A DNA stretch of 64,000 nucleotides from contig OZ059895.1 of assembly GCA_964057225.1 (NCBI GenBank), forward strand, positions 9,300,001 through 9,364,000. The letters are read 5' to 3'. The translations under genes and the position numbers were made by a program. The notes under the pieces are model-generated. The model was not told where the DNA came from and made no database searches. It was given only the letters and a program-made list of their open reading frames with translations. Shown one piece after another: positions 49,727-60,622 of the stretch; within the stretch, counting starts at the first letter, position 1; every line of letters begins with the position of its first letter. This DNA comes from Auanema rhodensis. Lineage: Eukaryota > Nematoda > Chromadorea > Rhabditida > Rhabditidae.

Positions 49727-49863
49727 AAAAACCATATTTAGGATAAAAAAAGATTTTGAGAGTTTACGAAGAAATTGACACGCCCATTTTCAAATACGCT
49801 TTTCTGCAAGGTAAGTTTATTTTATCAATTTGCATATTCAATCGATATAACTTAAATATTCAG
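49727..49863. repeat. left arm of a 137-bp palindrome
   Basis: Inverse complement of 49955-50091 with almost no mismatch. It contains a strong donor-like CTGCAAGGTAAGT on the plus strand, preceded by an open frame (ILRVYEEIDTPIFKYAFLQ). Confidence 0.9.
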
Positions 49864-49954
49864 TCGATATAACTTATAAAATCATTAAAAGAGTTAATTA
49901 ATTATATTTATTCAGACAGAACGTTTTATTTAATTCTGTATCTAGAATTTTTTT

Positions 49955-50091
49955 CTGAATATTTAAGTTATATCGATTGAATATGCAAATTGATAAAATA
50001 AACTTACCTTGCAGAAAAGCGTATTTGAAAATGGGCGTGTCAATTTCTTCGTAAACTCTCAAAATCTTTTTTTATCCTAAATATGGTTTTT
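49955..50091. repeat. right arm of the 137-bp palindrome
   Basis: Inverse complement of 49727-49863. The arms are separated by a 91-bp AT-rich loop. It ends about 76 bp before the Skp1-like ATG. Confidence 0.9.
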
Positions 50092-50167
50092 TTGATGATT
50101 TGTAAAATGTTTACGTTATTATTATTGTAGTTTTAAAATAATTCATCGTTTAGAAAAAATCCTAATA

Positions 50168-50777
50168 ATGTCAAAAAGTCAGAACGTAAGAGATGTTTTT
50201 AAATTGTCATCTTCTGATTCTGAAGTATTTTCCGTAAAGCGAGATCTTTTGAAGTATTCTAAAATTATAAACAGCATTATTGTGGTAAGAAATTTTATAA
50301 AGACAGATTGTTTTCTTTTTTATCTAGGAACTAGAGCTGGACGCTGATGATGAGGAAATGGCTCCAATTCATTTGGATGATGTTGATGGAGCTACTCTTA
50401 AGAAGGTACTGTGTTCTTCTTATGCGCGTACAATTTCTTGTTCTAGGTTTTGGAATGGTTAAATTTTCATGAAAAAGCAGGAACATTAGCTGTTATTCCA
50501 ACTTGTGAAAGTGATTTAGTACCTTGGGAAAAAAATCATCTGATCAGCTCAATTGATGATTACTTGAGTTTAATCATGGTTTGCGAACTTTTAAAATTTC
50601 TATGCCTCTATCAAATCCTTAGGCTTCTCGTTCCCTTGATATCCCTAAGCTGATAGCCGCTACTGATATAATTTTTGCTTCAATGCTTAATGTAATGATG
50701 TTTTTCAAATATTTAAAAAAATTTTGGTTCAGGAAAATACTCCGGAAGAATTGATGAAGAAACTATTGACTGTTTAA
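50168..50777 (+). CDS. Skp1-related protein lacking its C-terminal F-box-binding helix
   Basis: Five exons (about 50168-50285, 50330-50406, 50447-50577, 50622-50692, 50733-50777). The BTB/POZ-like Skp1 fold is recognisable: KLSSSDSEVFSVKRDLLKYS, then DDVDGATLKKVLEWLNFHEK, LIMASRSLDIPKLIAATD and NENTPEELMKKLL. It stops right after TPEEL, where Skp1 would continue for about 23 residues to the WCEEK end that contacts F-box proteins. Skp1 links F-box proteins to CUL1, and nematodes have many skr paralogues. The loss of the F-box helix suggests a specialised paralogue or a decaying gene. The 3' end is 116 bp from the XRN2 stop on the other strand. Confidence 0.75.
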
Positions 50778-50893
50778 AGAAATCTGAAAGGTTGGACTTG
50801 TGAATATTGAACTGTTTGAATAAAATGAATTTATTAAATAAGTCAACAAGAACAAACAACTTATATACAAACTCGATGAAGCTGAGAATAGAT

Positions 50894-53800
50894 TCAACGT
50901 CTGCCGTTGTCGTATCCACGGTTTTCGTAACCACCGCGATTCTGATTATGATATCCTCCACCTCCTCTATTATTATGATGATATCCACCTACAACCAGCC
51001 GTAATCAAGCAGCAATTAAATATAAGAAAACCTCTTCCGCCACGATAATCATTACGGTTATCGCGATTATCGCGGTTATCACGATTTTGTCCATAGGATC
51101 GGTTGTATTGATTATCTCCATATTGTCCACCATGATTCTGGTAACCACCTCTACCACGATAACCTAAATTTTGATGACACACAGCTTATTACAACAGTTC
51201 AACCTCCGCCACGCCCTCTATAGTGATGATCGTCGCGCAACTCATGATTAAGTGAACGGTGTCCAGACTGATCCACATATCCTCGACCAGTGTTCCTGCT
51301 GAACCCTATCTGAGGTCTGTATTGCCCGCTCTAAAGGTTAATTCATAAATTCATAAACAATAAAATATGTTATATTACTCTATGATCATTCCAATCTTGA
51401 GGTTTCAATGTGCGTGGAAGTTCCGTTGCTGAAGCTATTTTTGTAGCAGGGAATATGAAACCTTCTGGATACAAAGGATCTTCGAAAATTGCCATTATGG
51501 CTCCATTACACTTTAAAATATTGAAATTTTAGCCTAATACCGTTGTGTACAGTTACCTTGAGATCAGGACATGATGCGTCCACAACAGGTGATTTAAAGG
51601 TAGCATCCGGCAGAACAGCAGTTGAATCAGCAATAATTTTTCCACTAAGTCCATAAGTGAACGTAGGATCGATATCAATGGATTTAGCACCTGAACATAT
51701 ATTGTAAACATGAATAATGAATAACATTTTTATAAACCTTCTTCTTTATATAAATCGTTGAATAGATTAAATGCGGAATGATGACGACCAATAAATAAAC
51801 GATTGGGACCAGTAGTATTTCGAGCTTTCTCCTCATCAGTTAAAGTTGGGTATACCTGAACACAATTGTTATCATTTGGAAGAAATTCCTAACATACTTT
51901 TTGCAAAGTTCTTAAGAGGCGTTGTTCATCAACAAAAGGAAGAAGTGCAACACCTTGCCAAGCATACTTCTTGCCATTTAAATCAATTCGGAAATCAATT
52001 GGATACAAGTCAATGATGGGAGAATCATTCTCTGTCATAAGTTTTTGCCATTCTACTGGCAGATGTTGCCTGGAGTTATGAATTAAGACAACGATTGTCA
52101 TATAAGTACTTACTTGCTAGCAGCTGGAAAAACGCTCATCAATTGTTCTAATGGTTTGAAAGGGTTTGTTGGCCTAGTGAAATCTGGCTTGAATTCCCCA
52201 ATTGTATCAAAATCGCTAGCAAACGGAGCATAGTGATATGGAAAATACCAATCCCAACTAGCACAACCTTGATAGTAATACTTAAGAACCCAGCACAATC
52301 CTTCAACATAAGCCCAAGCCACTTTTCTACGAAAAACGTCGTCATCGGAGCTAACTCCAAATTTAGCTCTGAATAGAACTTTTAGATTAATTTAAAAAAA
52401 AAAAGAACCTATAATATCTATCTTTCCAACCAGTTTCATATAGTCGAATATCATCCTTAGGCCCTTCTTCTTCGACTGCGTGAGGTGCAACTTCTTCCTG
52501 AGTAAATAAAATATATTAAGCTTCATATCACTGTGGTTACCTCTGCTCTTCTTTTGCGTGGATTGCTTTCATTTTTCGGACTCTCATCCTGTAGCATACT
52601 TTTCAAACGTTTGGCAGCTTCCTCGTTATCCGCATAATTCATTGCCTAAATATTATTTTTATTATACAAAAAAACACAAATAGTATCATACATCCATCCT
52701 AGCATCAGCAGCCATACCCCTGGTTATTTTGCCTGACATAGGAGCAGGAGCAGAAAGGGGGGCGAGCAAACTTCCCTCACCTGGCACGTAAGCTGGACGC
52801 TGTGGACGACCACCTGACATACGGGCTTTTTTAGCTCGCTGGTTCGCTTGGAACCTCATCTCATCTTCCTATTAAAAAAAATAAAAATTTTTTGAAAATT
52901 GGAATTTTCAAACCTGGCGTCTCTTAAATATTTCATCTTCAACTTCACCCAACCCATTCATAATCATCTGTACACGATCCATGTATACATCACCATCTTT
53001 AGTCAAATAACTGAAACATATATGAAAAAATACAAAATAAAAATAGAAGACTAATACCCATTCATTTTATACACCATATCCTTATATAAACGAATAAGGC
53101 GGTCAATAGCTCCTTCTCTAATCTCCAATGAGGGTAGATGTGGCAAGAAATCATTACCTACGAAGAAACATAGGAAGACCTGCAGATAAAAAACATAACT
53201 ATTATAAAATTAAAAAAACGAACCCAATCATCAATAACGCGTTCAATATCAAAAGTAAATGATAGATTTGCTAGGTACATATCACGCTCCAAATACTCTC
53301 TTAATACCGGAATACGCAGGAAAATGAAATTTTTTTCTTTTTGTATAGGATCAGCCTCATCTGGTCCATGTTCTTCATTTTCTAACCTGAAAAAGCAACA
53401 TTACTGAAAATATGGAGGTTATGGATATACCCTCTGCATCCTTTCAGGTCATGACCATATTGACCACATAATTCACACGGACGAGGTTGGTTAGGGACGA
53501 ATTCTTCCCTGTTTTTTATTACATATATGCGTATATATATATGTATATAAATACCTGATTATATTGAAATTCACTTCATGTGTTGCTAGACCAAGCATGA
53601 TTAAATCAGCATCGGCACCACATAAACAATGAACTGTATTTGGATTGTGTGCAGGATTAGATCTTTGTTTTCGGATAAACTCCATAATTTTATGCTCTCC
53701 TTCACCAGGAGCATTAGCATCAGACAAAATGACCTGAAGTGAACTCAATTATGAAAATAATTTAAAACTCCAAAACTACTTGTATGTTAGCCCAAGCGGC

Positions 53801-54578
53801 ATCATTTGTGATTCTATCATGAATATAATACGTCAAAGCATCTGCTAGTCTAGAAACAAAATCGTAGAAAAAAATGATTAAACAAAATACCTAGCCATGA
53901 AAGGAGTTCCTGGCGTGATACAGTTACTATCAAAATGTTGTTCATCAGCTTTCTGTGGGGGCAGAGGAAATCCTTCTGCTTCCAATCGTCTTCTTTGCTG
54001 CGAAACGTTCATACAGTTTTAAAATAAATTTAAAAGTACCTCGTCAATTGATGCTTTTTTTTCCACGGCTTCTTTTGAAGCGCGGAAGCGTCTACTACGT
54101 TGCTGATTCATCTAAATTACAAACCATAGAGACAATATTATGAAGGAACTTACTTTTGCTCTTGGAGCTACACCATCAATAGCCATATATAAAACTTTTC
54201 TGGGGCGAACAATAGAGAATATTCTATCTATATATTCAAAGATGAGAGCCTAAATTGGTAATTAATAAAATTTAAAAAAACGGAAAATTGCAACTCACAA
54301 ACATTTCATCTTCATTTTTGGGCGGTGGACGATCTTCAGGATGAGTACACGGATGAATGATACCATTCATATCCAGATAAAGGTTATCAAACTCCTTCAG
54401 TACAATATGAATATTTTTGTCTACAAATCATTGATCTTACCTGGAAATTCGGATTCGGCTTAGTGCAGTCGATTGGAATTTTAGTACCATCTGCATTTCT
54501 TTGCCTTTCTTCATTAGCATTGACAATAATAGAAGGATACTTTTTCGTTAACCAACGGAAGAATGCAGGTACACCCAT
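50894..54578 (-). CDS. XRN2: XRN2, nuclear 5'-3' exoribonuclease
   Basis: ATG 54576-54578 begins [20 protein letters not shown], as in all XRN1/2 enzymes; an acceptor lies eight bases upstream. Catalytic blocks follow: [54 protein letters not shown] and [17 protein letters not shown] zinc knuckle, [14 protein letters not shown], is characteristic of XRN2 rather than XRN1. Conserved region 2 and [20 protein letters not shown] follow. The C-terminus is rich in Gly, Tyr, Asn and Arg, with DNR repeats and RGG boxes. XRN2 drives torpedo termination and pre-rRNA/snoRNA trimming. At least fifteen exons; the reading frame is intact throughout. Confidence 0.96.
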
Positions 54579-54752
54579 GATCTATTCTGAAACGAAAAAC
54601 AAAGATTAAAATAATTTTTCGATTAAGATATTTTTTCGAATTTTAAAAACATGATATCCGATAAAAATTTTAAAATAGAAAACCTGCCCGTTTTATACCC
54701 CTGTTATTAGTAATTCTCGTTGGGAAGAATAAACTTAGTTCTTTCCCTCGTT

Positions 54753-56502
54753 ATGTTTCGTAGAGTTTTAAATCTTAAAGATAGTAGATATAAAGTTTTT
54801 TTTCGTTCAAATAGTAATTTAACTGATATTTATTCTGCCAAAGTACAAAAAGGGGAGTTAAGGCATGATGAATACCAGGTTTGCCGCATATGTTATCTTT
54901 TTCTCATATATGCTTATAACAGGAAAAAATAGTAGAGCAGTTCGAACTTTTACGTTCGTCTTTGATTACTTATGAGTTTAAAAACAATCCCGTTCCGAGC
55001 AAAATAGGATCAGGTATAATTGGGTCACTGTTTAGGCAGAAGAACAAAGAAAATGAGGTATTAATATCAATTAGCTTTCATAATAAAATAACTTGTCGTA
55101 GATTCCGAAAATCAGCCCTCGTGGAATTTATTTATGGGGAACAGTTGGCTGCGGAAAAACTATGCTCATGGATTTGTTTTATGAAAGCTGCCCGTTCAAA
55201 GAGAAGGAGCGTGTTCATTTCAACTCATTCATGCAAGATGTACATAAGAGTATGTCAATGAGCTGCTTTCCATTTTTTCAAATTACTCGTATAGGAATGC
55301 ATCAATTGAAACTTGCTCATCAAGGTCCTAGAGGTAGTCTTGACCCTGTTCCACAAATAGTGTCGGAAATAATTGAAAAAAATAAACTCCTGTGCTTCGA
55401 TGAGTTCCAGGTATTGCTAAAAGTATTGCAATTGTTAATCAGGATTATAGGTAACTGATATTGCTGATGCTATGATATTGAAGAGATTTTTCTCAGAACT
55501 TTTTAATAAAGGTAGCTTATGAATGTATATGAAAAAATATAGTTGTCTGTTTAGGATTAGTTATGGTTGCCACTTCCAATCGTCCTCCTAAAGAGTTGTA
55601 CAAAAATGGGTTGCAACGCCACCAATTCTTGCCTTTCATTGACGTTCTTGAAGTTATCACATTTTCTTACATAATTGCTAAGTTTGTCTTTTCTAGAATA
55701 AATGTAATGCTATCACACTTGATTCTGGAAAAGATTATCGAAGAAGTTCAACCAAAGATTCTTCATATTATTTTATACATGGCAAAGAAGATGCTAATGA
55801 GAAGTGCAATATTATTTTCAAGCAATTAGTTGCCAAGGAAAACGACAGTAATATGCATATCAATAATATTTCTGATTGATTGTTTGCAGCCGTCAGGGCA
55901 AAAACACTTAATATTCTTGGACGTCATGTTGTGGTTGAAAAATGCTGTGGGGGAGTTGCTGACATAGATTTTGCTGAAGTAATTTAATTTAATTTATTTA
56001 ATATGATGTTGATAATCAAGGTGTGTACAAAAGCGACTGGAGCTGTGGATTATCTTGTACTTGCCCGAGTTTTTCATACTATTATTTTACGCAATGTTCC
56101 TATTCTTACCGCTTCAAAGTTATCGGAAGCGCGTCGATTTATTACTTTGATTGACACTTTTTATGATCAAAAAGTAAGTTTTCAATTCAATACTGTGAAT
56201 TATTGTTGTTTAAGGTTCGATTAATTGTAAGTGCTGAGGGATCCGTAGATGAATTATTCAGACTGGATCAAGATAAAGAAGTAGGATTATCAGATGCTGA
56301 TAGAAAGTTAATGGATGATCTCCAAATAGCTCCTGGCACAGTGAGTTAGTATCGCTTTTTCTATTCAACATTTGGATTTGAGGAGAGTTCGAAAGCCAAC
56401 GTTTTCACGGGAGAAGAAGAGCAATTCGCTTCTGACAGGACTATATCTAGGCTAAGTGAGATGCAAACAGAAGTTTACTGGAACCAGAGGAGGCCGACCT
56501 AA
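54753..56502 (+). CDS. AFG1L: AFG1L/LACE1, mitochondrial AFG1-like ATPase
   Basis: ATG 54753 starts [20 protein letters not shown], an Arg-rich mitochondrial-type presequence. P-loop: [20 protein letters not shown]. Next [15 protein letters not shown]. Walker [21 protein letters not shown]. Sensor region: [20 protein letters not shown], then [10 protein letters not shown]. The C-terminal half ([40 protein letters not shown]) follows the AFG1 pattern. It ends [10 protein letters not shown] at TAA 56500. AFG1L is a mitochondrial inner-membrane-associated AAA protein linked to turnover of respiratory-chain subunits and p53 translocation. It is divergent from XRN2, with about 175 bp between start codons, so the two share a short promoter. 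Confidence 0.92.
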
Positions 56503-57018
56503 ATATAACTTGATATTATTGTTCAGAGACTGTTCTCTCTGTTTATCATAATTCAGATGATAAGCATGATATCAATGGTATACTTATTATCGATATTCTG
56601 CCTGCAAAAATTGATCCTTTCATATTTTGAATCAGTCAGTACATTTTAGAAAATTATAGTTGTGATCTTTTTTTTCATTTTAGGAAACATATTTTGAATA
56701 AAAATTTTAAATTATGATTTAGTTCAAAGTACACACATTTTTTCTCTCTGAAAGTCATAATTTCTGAAGGCCATAGCATTCACAACTTGTCGTTGAAATC
56801 GTCGTGTAATGCAAAAAATGTGATAATAACTATGATAGCATTCAACGAGTATGACTAAAATATAGAAGAATCAAAATCTTTCATAGTACTAAGCAATTTG
56901 CAAATGTTATATTTACATTTATATCTATTTTTATTTAGAATATTTACGTTTTTAGCTTGGCTTACCATTTGTAACCGTTTTAAAAATTATTTGTTGTAGT
57001 TTGACAACTGCACCGACT
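56503..57018. other. intergenic region AFG1L / GLYAT-like
   Basis: About 515 bp AT-rich. It ends with a ttgttgtag acceptor about 20 bases before the next ATG. Confidence 0.4.
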
Positions 57019-58137
57019 ATGGCATTCCGCATAGTTCCAGAAGACGAACAGAAGGAACTGCAAAAATACTTCGAATCATCCGAAAAGCATATTCTTTTTT
57101 ATCAGTCAATTAAATTTAAACTTGAAAATGTATTTCCTTATACAACATGTGATATATATTCTTTCGAGAAAAATAATTCTAAATATTTTTATGCGCACAA
57201 GCATAATAAACTTCTGAGCAGGTATTTGCTGTAAAGTCTATATTATATAATATTATTTTGCTGACAGACATGGAGGGTTGGTAACTTGTGTAGGTAATTT
57301 CAATGAGGCTGATTTTATCGAAGGGTTCATGTTATATGAATCCATTTTAAAAATACAAACGCTAACAGAGGGATATCTTATTATTGCTTTTGAGAAATAT
57401 ACTATGGCGGTAAGACATATACAAATATATTTGATTTGATTTTCTACTAGATTCTTATAGATTTCAAAATATTATAACCGAATTAATTTCAAAGGAGAAT
57501 TGGGTCCAAATCCTACATACTTGTTTTACATGACAGAAGAACAAGAAGATGAAGTGTTGAAGTGGAAAGCGCCCCTTCTTCCAGATGGACTACAACTTGG
57601 TTTTTTTTTAAAATTTAAACTTTTTTATTTTTCATTTCAAATAAGGTTATGCAAATCCCGAATTAGATGCAAGGTTGATAACGTCAACATGGGTATATGC
57701 TCGAGAAGAAGAAATTCCCCAAACAAGGTTTCTTATTTTTTGTTAAAACTTACGAAACGTTTTAAAATTAAGAGCTAAATTGGAATGTTTTCCTTCGTCT
57801 GTTATAAGACATAATGGAACACCTGTAGCATATGAAATGATGGATCATTTTGGTTATCTTAATCATCAGTACACTCATGAGGAATATAGATGTAAAGGTT
57901 ATGGAAAAATTGTGGAATTAGATATATCGCAGAAGTGTTTGAAGTGCTTTCCTTTCATTTCAAGAATAAGAAATTCTATTTTATTTTAGAAGAGGTTTTC
58001 GTGTTTTCAAATGTGTAGAGCCTTGCAAGCCCGCTGTTCTTGCCAGTAGCAAACGATCGAAAATCTGGACTGTCTCTAAAGACGAAGCTGGAGAAGATGA
58101 ACCTCTTATTTTTTTCGTAATAAGCCAAAAGCAATAA
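57019..58137 (+). CDS. GLYAT-like N-acyltransferase (GNAT fold)
   Basis: From ATG 57019 (MAFRIVPEDEQKELQKYFES) to TAA 58135-58137, about seven exons. The C-terminal half shows WVYAREEEIP, then CFPSSVIRHNGTPVAYEMMD, HFGYLNHQYTHEEYRCKGYG and KIVELDISQKCLKRGFRVF. This follows the glycine N-acyltransferase pattern 'FP..C....GTPV.W..MDQ.GE......PEYR..G'. RCKGYG takes the place of the acetyl/acyl-CoA loop. GLYAT enzymes conjugate acyl-CoAs to glycine or other amines; the substrate here is unknown. No signal peptide is seen. Length, about 290 residues, suits the family. Confidence 0.68.
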
Positions 58138-58893
58138 TTAACTTTTATAAGCATCTGTATGGTGTAGTGATGGTGAGATGAGCTTGTATTCGTTAATTAG
58201 CAAATAAATACTTTTTTCATTTCCAAACCTTTGTTTCCACTATTTTAAGTTTCCTTATTTCTGCAGTTTAAATTGCCCATTTCTAATCCCTCATGGGTAT
58301 GATTTGTAGCTATAGCCTCTCATAAGTCTTCAACGATTAGGCCATTCTGACTTCTTCTCTTGGCTCGAGCGCAACTATACACTCGTTGTCTTTTACTTAC
58401 TTACTCCTCCCTTCCAAAACTATGTGGATTTGCAAAAAAAAACTTCCTTTCTCTTAAGTAACATTGATATGAAATCAATCTCTATTACTATTTTTCATCT
58501 TGAATAATAATTTTTGGGTAAAATTTCTTTTTTTTCCTTGTTCTTGGTCTTTCTATCTCTGAAACTCACTATTTAATATTCTACGCTATTCAGACTCAGA
58601 TTCGAAACTTTTTCATTTTTATAATATACAAGTAATGAAAATTTTTACTCAATTTCATCGTTTCTATCTACTTTTTTTCAAATATAGAAATCTCGGAAGA
58701 CTAAAGACGGCAGAATGAAGATTCAATAAACGTAATAAGCTTTCTTGATGGGTCTAAAAACTGGACTCGAGAGTCTTAACATTTATTTTAGTTTTTCTAT
58801 CGAATATGCTTATATGTGCGCTATTAACGTATTCTGTTCTTTGTTCATTGATTGAACTTTGAATTTTAGTATGAATCCTCCTCTTATTTCGTT
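58138..58893. other. pyrimidine-rich non-coding stretch
   Basis: About 750 bp noticeably rich in T and C on the plus strand, with no exon. It is probably the 3' flank of the GLYAT-like gene. Confidence 0.4.
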
Positions 58894-59298
58894 TTAACTA
58901 TTTTTAACTACAATTTTAGATAAAAAAAAATATTTTTTTTTAGCAAAAGATTTTGCAGAATGTTTTAAGTTGAATAAGGCTTGACATCTCAAGAATAAAT
59001 CGAATCTGTCATTATATTCATCCAAATTTTGATGGATTCCACATGTGACTATCGGTTCATCGGACATATTGCATAACATTAGCACAATATACATAGATCT
59101 TTTTAAGTTTGAAGCATTTTCTGATTGAAATAAAAAAAAATGAATTTCAGATATTTCATATGCGACATAGCTGAATATGTACTGCCAAAAATCAGGTTTG
59201 GATCCTTTATTTACTAAACAAGTAAAGAAATATTCTAACAATCGACAGAAACAATTTCCAAACTTCGCACTTCTATTAGTTTGTGAAGTGTTCAACAA
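58894..59298 (-). other. 134-codon open frame without ATG, possible exon or pseudogene piece
   Basis: The frame begins directly after TTAGAGCAG (an acceptor-like AG) with TTG codons and runs 134 codons to the stop at 58894. The translation is mixed in composition and looks protein-like (KFGNCFCRLLEYFFTCLVNK, GSKPDFWQYIFSYVAYEISE). No upstream exon with an ATG was found on the minus strand before 60 kb. I recognise no family. It may be the last exon of a gene whose start I cannot see, or a decayed fragment. Confidence 0.3.
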
Positions 59299-59566
59299 CT
59301 GCTCTAACTAATACTAGCAGCTATTACACGCTCACTAAGTTTTGAAAGTATTAATCATTAAGAGTTATATTCATCTATGTTCTAACCAAACACAACAATG
59401 TTTTTTCTAAATTCAAAATGTTTTCATTCTCTTATTCGATTTAAATTATTATTAAATGTTTTAAAACAACACATGAACTGATGATAAAACAACCAATTTT
59501 ACGTTTATTAGTTAATATGATTAATATTTTTTAAATTAAAAGCTAGATAACTTATATTTTATTTCA

Positions 59567-60070
59567 GAAAATCGATCGTATTACGAGAGCATTTACGGTG
59601 AACGAAGGCATATTCTTCTAGATTCCTCTGTTTATCCAAGATATCGCTCGATAGCCCCCAGGCAAATGGTCATTACAACACAACCAGAAAGTTGTCAGTT
59701 TCTACCACAACGAACAAATGATTCCACTTTTGGCTCTGCAACCAGCTCCGGTTTTATAAGAAATGGATATTTGCCACCTGGAGTTTTGTCAAACCATAAG
59801 CCTTACCCAATAAACAGGTATGTACATATAGTTAAACTATTTATTTGAGCGAAAACATATGTTTTTAATTGTTTTGTCTTTTAAAACTTTGCATAAAGGG
59901 TATAGAGAGTATAATTTTGAATATTTTAATTTTAAAAATCTTCTGTTCAAAAAGAAAAACTTAAAAAATTAATATTTTTCTTTCATAGAACTGGAGAAAT
60001 GCCAAAAACTGAAGAAGACTTAGAAGGCATTAATTGCTCGCCATGTTGTGACAATGAAAACATAAGGTAA
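59567..60070 (+). CDS. orphan exon pair, C-terminal part of an unrecognised protein
   Basis: After a ttttatttcag acceptor an open frame gives NRSYYESIYGERRHILLDSS and runs to a GTATGT donor at about 59818. The next exon (after ttcatag, about 59989) gives TGEMPKTEEDLEGINCSPCC and ends DNENIR at TAA 60068-60070. The product is Tyr/Ser/Pro-rich with a CSPCC cluster and no membrane segment. An internal ATG at 59666 could be the start; otherwise 5' exons are missing. I recognise no family. It stands 550 bp upstream of the SLC35F gene and could be a part of its 5' region, though no in-phase link was found. Confidence 0.4.
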
Positions 60071-60622
60071 TTTAAGAAATAATTATAATATAAATCAAAT
60101 AGTTGAGTGAATTGAATATTGATCAGAATGATTTCATTTAAATAGATAGATTTACGTTAATACGTTGTAACTGAGAGGGGTAGCAATTGTTACTTCTTCT
60201 TCATATATCTTCTTTTTTTCGTAACTACATAAAATTAAACTTAGGAGAATGCTATTATATGATATCAGAGCTAATATATGTATATATCCTAGTCATATTG
60301 GTATTCTTTACAAAGATAGAAGTAAAGGTAGGATAGATTGATAAGATATAAGGGCATTTGATAAGAAGCCAGAGTTGATGTTAACAATGATGCAACTTCA
60401 ATATTTTAAAATATCAAAGAGACTAAAAGAAAGAAGAGCATAGCATAGGAGAGTGACCGAATGAGAAAAGAAAAGCAACACTATCCTATCTCTAACTGCT
60501 GTCGGCTCTTCGCTTTTAGCAATTTTTATAAATCTCGAATTTATTATTTCATATACTTTTGAATGACTAAATATCAATCGATTACAATTGTGTCTGTTTC
60601 TCCTACTCGATTTGATCAAAAT
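60071..60622. other. region 5' of the SLC35F gene
   Basis: About 550 bp without a supported exon. No acceptor lies close to the SLC35F ATG, unlike most genes here, so its promoter and 5' UTR are probably in this stretch. Confidence 0.35.
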
